Positions 1-7,533 of a stretch of 64,000 nt of DNA are shown here, piece by piece. The stretch comes from Kriegella aquimaris (lineage in GTDB: Bacteria > Bacteroidota > Bacteroidia > Flavobacteriales > Flavobacteriaceae), in NCBI RefSeq assembly GCF_900103215.1, contig NZ_FNGV01000001.1, positions 434,001 to 498,000 of the forward strand. Reading direction: 5' to 3'. The notes below the pieces were generated by a model. It had not been told where the DNA came from. It was given only the letters and a program-made list of their open reading frames with translations, and made no database searches. Positions within the stretch are counted from its first letter, which is position 1, and the number at the start of each line of letters is the position of its first letter. Both the position numbers and the translations under genes were made by a program.

Positions 1-985
1 AAGGCACCATATCTTCAAACCAAGCCAATCTATATTTATCCAAAGCCCTGGCCAAACGGATTCCGTTATTTAAATCGAAATGGCCATAGTGGTCGGTCGA
101 AATGGGAATTTCATACCCCACCATATTTCTCACATTCTCAACAACTTGTTGCAGATGCTCCAGCCCTTTCTCTGTTATCTGTACTTGCGTAAACGGATGG
201 GCCGTATTACCGTACGACGTGTAATTTCTTCGGTCTCCCCATTGGTTAAGGCTACCATTTTGATCTTCCCAAAATTTACCATTCACAACGGTACCGGGTA
301 TACCCTTCAACTCCCCGATGGATACATCCATCTTCAACCAAGTGTATCCCTGTTCTTTGACCCTGAAATTTATCAAACGCTGCTGCTCTTCTGGCGAACC
401 GGCTTCGGGGGTGTCGGCATAAAGTCTTACCTTATCTCGATAGCGCCCACCAAGTAATTGCCAAGCGGGCACATTATAAGCTTTCCCACAAATATCCCAC
501 AACGCCATTTCAACTGCACACACACCACCTGCCTGACGTGCAGGACCCCCAAACTGTTTGACACTTTTAAAGAGTTTTTCAACATTACATGGGTTTTCAC
601 CAAGAATACGGCTTTTCAACATGAGGGCATAGCGCACATCGGCCGCATCTCTCACTTCTCCAAGTCCATATATTCCTTGATTCGTATCAATGCGTATAAT
701 CGCGGTACCGCCCATAACCTTTGTCAATGCGTAACGCATATCGGTTATTTTAAGCTCGGAGGGCGCCGAGGACCTATTTACCTTTGATGTAGTTTCGGCG
801 ATGGTATCTTCGAAAGAATAGCCCATAAGGCTGGAAAGTCCAATACCCCCTAAAGCGGTTTTTTTCAAAAAATTCCGCCGTGCATCACCCGTATTGGGAT
901 TTTTTATTTCGGCTTTTCTCGAAGCACTGTACTCTGCTTCCTCTTTCTTGCTTTTCGCGATTAAATGCTTTAATGTACTTTTCAT
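1..985 (-). CDS. Tat-exported mandelate racemase/muconate lactonizing enzyme family protein (3' end outside window)
   Basis: The reading frame starts at an ATG at 985 and stays open to the left edge (about 328 codons), so the C-terminal half is missing. A twin-arginine motif (RRNFLKK, residues 36-42) is followed by a Gly/Leu-rich hydrophobic stretch, indicating Tat export. The mature part shows the enolase-superfamily N-terminal cap (AVEMALWDICGK, then AWQLLGGRYRDKV) and the start of the barrel with WLKMDV, a later DHYGHFDL and FEDMVP metal-ligand segments. Family members are sugar-acid dehydratases, epimerases or racemases. The second Lys of the usual KxK motif appears to be Asp (KMD), so a specific activity cannot be assigned. 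Export is unusual, because sugar-acid dehydratases are normally cytoplasmic. The sulfatase just upstream, on the same strand, suggests a role in glycan breakdown. Confidence 0.8.
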   Translation of the reverse strand, partial: MKSTLKHLIAKSKKEEAEYSASRKAEIKNPNTGDARRNFLKKTALGGIGLSSLMGYSFEDTIAETTSKVNRSSAPSELKITDMRYALTKVMGGTAIIRIDTNQGIYGLGEVRDAADVRYALMLKSRILGENPCNVEKLFKSVKQFGGPARQAGGVCAVEMALWDICGKAYNVPAWQLLGGRYRDKVRLYADTPEAGSPEEQQRLINFRVKEQGYTWLKMDVSIGELKGIPGTVVNGKFWEDQNGSLNQWGDRRNYTSYGNTAHPFTQVQITEKGLEHLQQVVENVRNMVGYEIPISTDHYGHFDLNNGIRLARALDKYRLAWFEDMVP

Positions 986-1094
986 AATGAAGTGGTTAAA
1001 AAGGGTTCTATATTCTATTGATTTTTAGCAATTCATACCTTCCTTTATTACTTATTGGGGGTCAACCATCTTCCTTAAAAATAGTAAGAAAAGG

Positions 1095-2678
1095 TCAATT
1101 AAAAGCATTTTCAATAATCTCCTTCATTACGGGGTATTCGTCATCGGTATCTTTATATTTCTGTTTTTCTAAGCGTATGGCATTCTTCATGTCTGCAATA
1201 ATAGTGGCATATTGCGGATCGCTTATGGCATTATGCAGCTCTTTTGGGTCCTTTTCCAAATCATAAAATTCCCACACCGGTTCGCTACTCTCTTTGGATG
1301 CCCCTTTCATACCAAGTCCTTGTCCGTAAAAAAAAGCCAATTTATATCGTTCATTTCTGACTCCGAAATGGCCGGGTCTGACAGGGTCGTGCAGCCAATA
1401 CCGATAATACATTTGTTTCCTCCAATCAGCTGGTGTATTCCCTTTTAGGTTTTCCCTAAAACTTACTCCTTGTATGAAGTCTGTGTTTTCAGCACCGCCA
1501 TAATCGGCCAACAACGCCGCAAAATCAATATTGAGTATAATATCATCAATTCGCTGCCCTCCTTTAATTTCTTTTGGATAACGGATTACAAAAGGCATTC
1601 TGAGGGACTCTTCATAAATCAGGCGTTTGTCAAAAAAACCATGTTCGCCCAAAAAGTAACCTTGGTCGGCGGTATACACTACAATGGTATTATCGGCTAT
1701 TCCTTCCTTCTCTAAATAATCTAAAAGTTTTCCAATATTATCATCGATAGCGGCTCCACATCGCATAAAATCCTTTACCAGCTTTTGGTATATTTTTTTC
1801 CGCTTTTGAATACTGTCCAATCCATCTAAAGGATAGGGCAACCCCGGATAACTTGTCCAGAAATTATCAGGATCTACGGTTGCCTGATACCAGCGCTTAC
1901 TCAAATTTTCAAGTTTTTGTCCCTCGAAAGTTCGACCGGTCGTTTCAGGACCAAAATCATATAGCGATTCAGGTTCCGGGATTTCGTCGTTGACATAGAG
2001 TGATTTAAACCGCTCGGGGTAATCAAAAGGTTCATGGGTCGCCTTAAAATTACAGAACATCAAAAATGGTTTCGAAGTGTCACGCTTCTCCAAATGTTCG
2101 ATGGTCAAGTCGGTAATAACATCGGTTGAGAATCCATTATATTTTTTACCGGATGTGCCGTCATGCCCGTCTTTCCAATTCTCTTTGGTCTTTAAGATAG
2201 GATTCCAATACACCCCTTGCCCCGGTAACACATTAAAGTAATCAAAACCCTCAGGCGGGCGAACCAAATGCCATTTACCTATAACCGCTGTTTGATAGCC
2301 ATTTTTAGACAAAGCTTTAGCTATATTAGGATGCCCTTCCGGCAAGGCTTCGTTCAAAGTATACACCTTATTTAAATGACTATACTGCCCTGATAAAATG
2401 GTCGCACGACTGGGAGAACAAATCGAGTTGGTGCAAAATGCATTATCCAACACCGCGCCTTCATCGGCCAACCTCTTGATATTCTTGTTTTGAACATAGT
2501 CTTTTAACAACCCTCCATAAATGCCCCATGCTTGTGAGGTATGGTCATCGGATAGAATAAAAAGAATATTGGGTTTTTCATTTTCAGCTTGTTTTTGCTG
2601 AGCCTGAAGTAAAAAAGTAAAACATGTTGTAAAAATTAAGAAAGCGGAAAAAATAAAATTCCGAAAGCAATTGTTCAT
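1095..2678 (-). CDS. secreted S1-type sulfatase (Cys-type)
   Basis: About 527 residues. I start it at the ATG at 2678 because a Sec signal peptide begins there (MNNCFRNFIFSAFLIF, ending near LLQAQ); the frame is open further upstream only from a TTG at 2747. The alkaline-phosphatase-like sulfatase core is complete: NILFILSDDH near the N-terminus supplies metal ligands, CSPSRATILSG (C87) is the formylglycine signature, GKWHL follows, and TADQGYFLGEHG lies in the C-terminal half. C87 must be oxidised by a maturase not found in this window. The enzyme should remove sulfate esters from sugars in the periplasm or at the surface. It lies 109 bp upstream of the mandelate-racemase-like gene on the same strand, so the two may be cotranscribed. 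The S1 subfamily and the sulfated position are not assignable by eye. Confidence 0.9.
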   Translation of the reverse strand: MNNCFRNFIFSAFLIFTTCFTFLLQAQQKQAENEKPNILFILSDDHTSQAWGIYGGLLKDYVQNKNIKRLADEGAVLDNAFCTNSICSPSRATILSGQYSHLNKVYTLNEALPEGHPNIAKALSKNGYQTAVIGKWHLVRPPEGFDYFNVLPGQGVYWNPILKTKENWKDGHDGTSGKKYNGFSTDVITDLTIEHLEKRDTSKPFLMFCNFKATHEPFDYPERFKSLYVNDEIPEPESLYDFGPETTGRTFEGQKLENLSKRWYQATVDPDNFWTSYPGLPYPLDGLDSIQKRKKIYQKLVKDFMRCGAAIDDNIGKLLDYLEKEGIADNTIVVYTADQGYFLGEHGFFDKRLIYEESLRMPFVIRYPKEIKGGQRIDDIILNIDFAALLADYGGAENTDFIQGVSFRENLKGNTPADWRKQMYYRYWLHDPVRPGHFGVRNERYKLAFFYGQGLGMKGASKESSEPVWEFYDLEKDPKELHNAISDPQYATIIADMKNAIRLEKQKYKDTDDEYPVMKEIIENAFN

Positions 2679-2834
2679 TGACCTATAATTAAAGAAATTG
2701 AATATGGAAACAATATAGTGAAGATTTATTTTAAATCCGATAGACAACCTAAAGAGTTTGATTCAAAATCTGTGCGTTCATTGCTAAAGCTCTTTTGAAT
2801 GGATTAAGTATCTTACCCACCAAATTAAAATAGT

Positions 2835-3266
2835 ATGAAAACAATCTCAACTTTTCTCGTTTTTATATGCCTTGCTTCTGGTTTTGCCCAGACATCGGAT
2901 AAAGATGATATAAAACTTATACAGACCATTCTAGACCAGCAAGAACGTGCATGGTCCGAGGGTGATTTAGAAGGTTTCATGGAAGGTTACTGGAAATCGG
3001 ATTCGCTCACCTATTTTAGTCGCGGTAAAATCACGCAGGGTTGGCAAACTACGCTAGACAATTACAAGAAAGGGTATCCGAGCAAAGCACATACGGGCAG
3101 CTTAAAGTTTAAGATTGCTAAAATCACCAAAATCAATAGTGAGGCATATTACGTAATGGGCGAATATTTTTTAGAACGGGAAGTGGGAGATGCCAACGGC
3201 ACTTTTATGATTGTTTTCAAATATATAAACGGGGAATGGAAAATTATTAGCGACTCGTCTTGCTAG
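2835..3266 (+). CDS. secreted NTF2-like (SnoaL/DUF4440-type) protein
   Basis: 143 residues with a Sec signal peptide (MKTISTFLVFICLASGFAQ). The mature part has the NTF2-like fold pattern: a long first helix with DQQERAWSEGDLEGFM, a middle segment resembling the DUF4440 family, and a final strand pair ending in FKYINGEWKIISD. Such cone-shaped domains bind small ligands or serve as isomerase- or dehydratase-like scaffolds; no catalytic residues can be identified, so function is unknown. It is divergent from the sulfatase at 1095-2678. Its last codons form one arm of a strong intrinsic terminator, so the gene is probably monocistronic. Confidence 0.75.
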   Translation: MKTISTFLVFICLASGFAQTSDKDDIKLIQTILDQQERAWSEGDLEGFMEGYWKSDSLTYFSRGKITQGWQTTLDNYKKGYPSKAHTGSLKFKIAKITKINSEAYYVMGEYFLEREVGDANGTFMIVFKYINGEWKIISDSSC

Positions 3267-3283
3267 TTTTCCATTCCCCGTTT
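3227..3283 (+). terminator. intrinsic terminator overlapping the end of the NTF2-like gene
   Basis: Arms 3227-3243 and 3267-3283 are perfectly complementary over 17 bp (core CGGGGAATGGAAAA / TTTTCCATTCCCCG), with a 23-nt loop. The left arm lies inside the coding sequence and the TAG stop is directly before the right arm. A short T run ends the structure. Confidence 0.8.
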
Positions 3284-3374
3284 TACTCACTTTAAATATA
3301 CTAAAAACGACTTTTAATAGAATATTATAGTGAATGAAAAAGGATTCTAAGAATTCAATTTTATTCCTAAAAGC

Positions 3375-4961
3375 TTATTTAAGTTTTGCATTACTATGCA
3401 ACCCGTTTACAATTCGTGTCAAACCTAGCGGATTTGCATCTTTCAAGGCATCGGGCAATGACTCTTGAGGCCAATTTTGGAATGATACTGGCCGTACCCA
3501 CCGTTTGATCGCCGAAGTACCAACAGAGGTGAATCGACTATCGGTTGATGCCGGAAAAGGACCTCCGTGTTGCATTGATGGGCAAACTTCTACACCTGTC
3601 GGAACACCATTAAAAATAATACGTCCTACCCTACTTTGCAATGCATCCACCACACCGCCATAATTTTTTATTTCCTCGGCGTTTCCTAAAATGGTTCCTG
3701 TCAACTGGCCTTCCAGAGCATTTAAGATTGTTTCCAGTTCTTTTGCGTCATTACATTCGACTACAATAGAAAACGGCCCGAACACCTCGGTATGAAGTGT
3801 GGGGTTTTTTAGGAAATCGCCTCCAGAAACTTTCAATACTTTTTGCTGGGCAAAATTAGGTGCCGTCGCTGCTTCGTACGAAGCAACTACAGAAGTTTCG
3901 GGTTGTGACGATAAATTCTGCTTTCCCTTTTCATAACCCTGATGGATATTGGGGTGCAACATAACGCCAGGTGACAAGGCTGATATTTCTGTACCCAAAG
4001 TAGTTATGAAATTTGAAAAGGTTTCGCTTTTCAAACCCAAAATCAAACCGGGATTCGTACAGAATTGACCGGCTCCCAACATAATGGAACCCGCGTACTG
4101 CTTTGCCCATTCTTCCCCCTTTTCATTTAAAGCCGATGGCAATGCTACCACGGGATTTATGCTTCCCATTTCAGCAAAGACAGGTATCGGTTCTTTTCTT
4201 TCATTGGCAAGCTTGTAAAGCGCCGTACCTCCCTTAATACTTCCTGTAAACCCTACTCCCTTTATATCTGGATGCATCACCAATTGTTGCCCTACCTCAA
4301 TACCGCTACTGTTAAGATTTGAGAATACACCATTCGGCATTCCAGTTTTTTCCGCGGCTTTTAAGATTGCAGAAGAAACCAATTCCCCAGTGCCGGCATG
4401 CATGGGATGACTTTTCACGATTGCCGGGCAACCGGAAGCCAAAACACTCGCGGTATCACCCCCTGCAGTAGAGAATGCAAACGGAAAATTACTAGAACCA
4501 AAAACCACTATGGGTCCAATAGGCACCAACATTTTTCTGATATCGACTTTTGGCATAGGCTGTCTATCGGGTTGTGCCTCATCGATAGTGGCTTCAACCC
4601 ACGACCCTTCTTCCAAAAGTGCTGCAAATGCCCGCAACTGACCCATGGTTCGCCCTCTTTCTCCTTTGGCCCTACCTTCCGGCAAGCCAGATTCTTTTGT
4701 ATAAGCTTGAATCAACGCATCGCCCAATGCCTCAATTTCATCCGCAATGGCCCTTAAAAATTCGGCTTTTTTTAAACCCGAAAAATTCTTGTACTCAGAA
4801 AATGCCTTCGTAGCTAAAGCGACAGCTTCATCGATTTCTTCGGTACTCGCCTCATAGAATTCCCATTCCGTGGCCAAATTTAAATTTGGATCAAAAGTTC
4901 GGTATGTCTTGGTACCCTTCGACGATTGTTTATTTCCTATATAGTTTTTCCCGCTTATCAT
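3375..4961 (-). CDS. alpha-ketoglutaric semialdehyde (2,5-dioxovalerate) dehydrogenase
   Basis: 528 residues, ATG at 4961, cytoplasmic. The aldehyde dehydrogenase superfamily fold is full length. Catalytic Cys301 lies in GAGQFCTNPG and the general base Glu264 in FAEMGSINP. The opening segment, the FGSSNFPFAFSTAGGDTASV cofactor region and the ending with CPSMQHGGPFPASTDSRFTS match the KGSADH-type branch (NADP-dependent oxidation of 2-oxoglutarate semialdehyde to 2-oxoglutarate). That step closes the non-phosphorylated routes for pentose acids, hexarates and hydroxyproline. No other gene of those routes is adjacent, apart from the sugar-acid-dehydratase-like protein 2.4 kb away. A possible -7 box (TATTTTTG on the minus strand, 5022-5029) lies about 60 bp upstream. 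Confidence 0.85.
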   Translation of the reverse strand: MISGKNYIGNKQSSKGTKTYRTFDPNLNLATEWEFYEASTEEIDEAVALATKAFSEYKNFSGLKKAEFLRAIADEIEALGDALIQAYTKESGLPEGRAKGERGRTMGQLRAFAALLEEGSWVEATIDEAQPDRQPMPKVDIRKMLVPIGPIVVFGSSNFPFAFSTAGGDTASVLASGCPAIVKSHPMHAGTGELVSSAILKAAEKTGMPNGVFSNLNSSGIEVGQQLVMHPDIKGVGFTGSIKGGTALYKLANERKEPIPVFAEMGSINPVVALPSALNEKGEEWAKQYAGSIMLGAGQFCTNPGLILGLKSETFSNFITTLGTEISALSPGVMLHPNIHQGYEKGKQNLSSQPETSVVASYEAATAPNFAQQKVLKVSGGDFLKNPTLHTEVFGPFSIVVECNDAKELETILNALEGQLTGTILGNAEEIKNYGGVVDALQSRVGRIIFNGVPTGVEVCPSMQHGGPFPASTDSRFTSVGTSAIKRWVRPVSFQNWPQESLPDALKDANPLGLTRIVNGLHSNAKLK

Positions 4962-5397
4962 GATCTCTTAAGATTTTATAATTAAATACTGAATAGTTCG
5001 AATATTTTGATGGTCTGCTTACAAAAATAAGTGCAATAGCTTAAAATTAGTGTACTAAAGTTGGCCAATTCTAGGATTATTTTAGCCTAAAAAAAAATAT
5101 ATCTTACTATTTCACATAATATTTGCAATTCTCCATCTCTTAGATGGAACACTTTCTTGAAGCAGCGTGGTCGGCCTAGTCATTTTTATCTGTAATTGAT
5201 ATTCTAAAAGATGCTTTATTAGTCGTGAAGTTTTCCTGAAATTATAGCTAATGGTTCGAAACGCGTTTTAAATTGATGGACGGTATTTCGTCTAAAAGTT
5301 AAATAGTGGAGCGGATATAATTTCAATATCACCTCTAATTTTTGTTTTGTTTTCATAATTTTGCAGAATTTCTAATTCCATAGTCATATCCATAAGA
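4962..5397. other. 436-bp divergent intergenic region
   Basis: No supportable gene. It holds the divergent promoters of the aldehyde dehydrogenase and the M28 peptidase: a TAnnTTTG-type box on the minus strand at 5022-5029 and one on the plus strand at 5356-5363, both without a convincing -33 TTG. A tiny perfect hairpin sits at 5132-5148 (7-bp arms TCCATCT/AGATGGA). Confidence 0.5.
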
Positions 5398-6960
5398 ATG
5401 AAAAAATTTATTATAGTAATTACTGGATTTTTCATAGCCTGCAATTCTTCCCAAAAGACAGTATCAGAGCCCTTAAACTCGCAAAAAACCGAGGTTAGCT
5501 CCATAAAATATGCCGAAAGTATTACAGAGGCCGAATTAAAGGAGCATTTGTACACCTATGCTTCCGACGAGTTCGAGGGTCGGGAAACAGGACAACCGGG
5601 CCAAAAAAAGGCCATTGAGTATTTAAAGGCCTATTATCAAAAATTAGGTATTCCTGCGGCGAAAAAAAATGGGGATTACTTTCAAGATGTTCCTTTAGAA
5701 TTGAGTAAACTTCCCTCCGGATCCGTTGATGTAAATGGTAAAGATTACCCTATTGGAGAACATATATTAACTTTTTCTGCAGCCGAAGGCAATTATAAAG
5801 AAATTGTATATGCAGGTTACGGTATCGAACAAGGGGAATATTCAGATTATAAAAATTTAGATGTATCTGGAAAAATTGTTTTGGTTAAATATGGGGAGCC
5901 TATAAATACCGATGGAAATTTTACACTTTCGGGAACCAGCGAAAAATCTATTTGGAGTAATATGTCTGAATCCATAGGAAAAAGAATGGAACTTGCTTCT
6001 GAAAAAGGTGCAAAGGGAATTATATTCTTTGACCTTGCCAATTTCGGACGTTTTAAAAATAGGTTCGAAGTCATGAAGCGCAACGACCGTGGGCGAATGG
6101 TACTTAAAACCAACAAAGAAGATGAATTCGTAAGCTTTTTTGCCGATGCTATTTTTGCAAAGGAGATTTTACCTACTATTGAAAAAGATCAAAAACCAAG
6201 ACGTATTGATTTATCGTTGAATTTGAAGGTTACCAGTTCAAATGATGAAATAGCGTCAGAAAATGTAATAGCTTTTTTAGAAGGTTCTGAAAAACCCGAT
6301 GAATATGTTATAATATCATCACATCTAGACCATATTGGTGTGAATTCAGATGGTCAAATCAATAATGGCGCTGATGATGATGGATCGGGTACTGTGGCCA
6401 CGTTATCGATTGCAAAGGCCTTTAAAATGGCTTCCGATGCAGGTCATGGTCCTAAAAGGTCAGTCGTTTTCTTGCATGTGACCGGTGAAGAGAAAGGTTT
6501 ATTGGGTTCTCAGTATTACGCCGACGTAGAGCCTATTTTTCCATTGGAAAAAACTGTGGCAGATCTCAATATTGATATGATAGGTCGTATTGACCCCAAA
6601 CGCGACGGAGATCGTAATTACATTTATTTGATAGGTTCCGATAAATTAAGTACCGAATTACATGAATTATCGGAGGACGTAAATAAAAAATATGCAAATC
6701 TAGAACTAGACTACACCTATAACGATGTCAATGACCCCAATAGGTTCTATTACAGAAGCGATCACTATAATTTCGCCAAGAATAATATTCCCATTATTTT
6801 TTACTTTAATGGAACGCATGCTGATTATCATAAACCGGGAGATACCCCTGACAAAATCAACTATGACCTGCTTCAGAACAGAACAAGGTTGATTTTCTAT
6901 ACGGCATGGGAAATAGCCAATCGTGACACGCGTCTTGTAGTAGATAAAGCAACCAAGTAA
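5398..6960 (+). CDS. M28-family zinc aminopeptidase, lipoprotein, with PA domain
   Basis: 520 residues, ATG at 5398. A short lipoprotein signal ends at Cys15 (GFFIACNSS). The middle part (about residues 130-220) resembles a protease-associated insert; the C-terminal half is the M28 peptidase domain. Zinc ligands and catalytic residues are recognisable in SSHLDHIG, NGADDDGSGT, HVTGEEKGLLGS, NIDMIGR and near the end GTHADYHKPGDT, which carries the last His ligand. It should cleave N-terminal residues from peptides in the periplasm or at the surface. It stands alone, divergent from the aldehyde dehydrogenase; the palindromic terminator at 7161-7190 may end its transcript. Confidence 0.88.
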   Translation: MKKFIIVITGFFIACNSSQKTVSEPLNSQKTEVSSIKYAESITEAELKEHLYTYASDEFEGRETGQPGQKKAIEYLKAYYQKLGIPAAKKNGDYFQDVPLELSKLPSGSVDVNGKDYPIGEHILTFSAAEGNYKEIVYAGYGIEQGEYSDYKNLDVSGKIVLVKYGEPINTDGNFTLSGTSEKSIWSNMSESIGKRMELASEKGAKGIIFFDLANFGRFKNRFEVMKRNDRGRMVLKTNKEDEFVSFFADAIFAKEILPTIEKDQKPRRIDLSLNLKVTSSNDEIASENVIAFLEGSEKPDEYVIISSHLDHIGVNSDGQINNGADDDGSGTVATLSIAKAFKMASDAGHGPKRSVVFLHVTGEEKGLLGSQYYADVEPIFPLEKTVADLNIDMIGRIDPKRDGDRNYIYLIGSDKLSTELHELSEDVNKKYANLELDYTYNDVNDPNRFYYRSDHYNFAKNNIPIIFYFNGTHADYHKPGDTPDKINYDLLQNRTRLIFYTAWEIANRDTRLVVDKATK

Positions 6961-7160
6961 AATAATAGATACTTCATTCTAAATTCTTTGATTAGCAAAA
7001 ATGCTGTCAATAAATTTACAATGATAAAATACCGTTTTATTAGATTCTTTCATGCATCTAACCCGCATTTTGTGTTTGGATTGTAAGCAAATTCACAATA
7101 CTAGAGGCATTTTTCAGTAAAATACAGACGAGATATCATCCTCAAAAAACCATTTAAATA

Positions 7161-7190
7161 AAAAGCCCCGTCAATATTGACGGGGCTTTT
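7161..7190. terminator. perfect 30-bp palindromic bidirectional terminator
   Basis: The sequence is a perfect palindrome with arms AAAAGCCCCGTCAAT and its complement, with A and T runs at the two ends. It therefore works as an intrinsic terminator on either strand. It lies 13 bp beyond the tRNA-His 3' end (minus strand) and 200 bp after the M28 peptidase (plus strand). Confidence 0.88.
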
Positions 7191-7203
7191 ACTTACTATC
7201 CAG

Positions 7204-7277
7204 GGTGGAAGACCGGGTTCGAACCGGCGACCTCTTGAACCACAATCAAGCACTCTAACCAGCTGAGCTACAACCAC
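7204..7277 (-). tRNA. tRNA-His (anticodon GTG)
   Basis: A 74-nt cloverleaf folds on the minus strand. The anticodon stem CTTGA/TCAAG encloses the loop TTGTGGT (anticodon GTG), the D stem is GCTC/GAGT and the T loop is TTCGAAC. The base before position 1 is G (7278), able to pair with C73 as required for tRNA-His. The CCA end is not encoded. In the acceptor stem, positions 5-68 and 6-67 are T opposite T, so two U-U mismatches interrupt it. Confidence 0.95.
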
Positions 7278-7293
7278 CATTTCAAAGCGATGG

Positions 7294-7325
7294 CAAAGGT
7301 AATTTTTTTTAACTAATTTTTCAAA
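7294..7325 (-). promoter_or_regulatory. promoter of tRNA-His (Bacteroidota type)
   Basis: On the minus strand TTTG (7322-7325), a 20-nt spacer and TACCTTTG (7294-7301) match the Bacteroidota primary-sigma consensus TTTG-N19-20-TAnnTTTG. The tRNA begins about 16 nt downstream of the -7 box. Confidence 0.75.
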
Positions 7326-7533
7326 ATAAAAGACGGGTTATTTTGATAACATAATTTGAATGTCCTTAAACTCTGTCTCCACATACTATCCATAATAAAG
7401 AAAAGGTTTCTATATATCGGTAAAATACATTCTTTTACGGTCAAAACACACAAAAATCACGGTTTCACAACATAAATTTTAAATAGCTACATCCAGAAAG
7501 TAACTTTAGAACTTGAATGAATTAACCGTGAAA

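Noticed and set aside
2679-2747. Upstream extension of the first sulfatase to a TTG at 2747
   Set aside because: The signal peptide starts at the ATG at 2678; the extension adds an unrelated 23-residue segment.
5132-5148. Small 7-bp perfect hairpin in the divergent gap as an operator
   Set aside because: Too short and no second copy; kept only as a note in the gap description.
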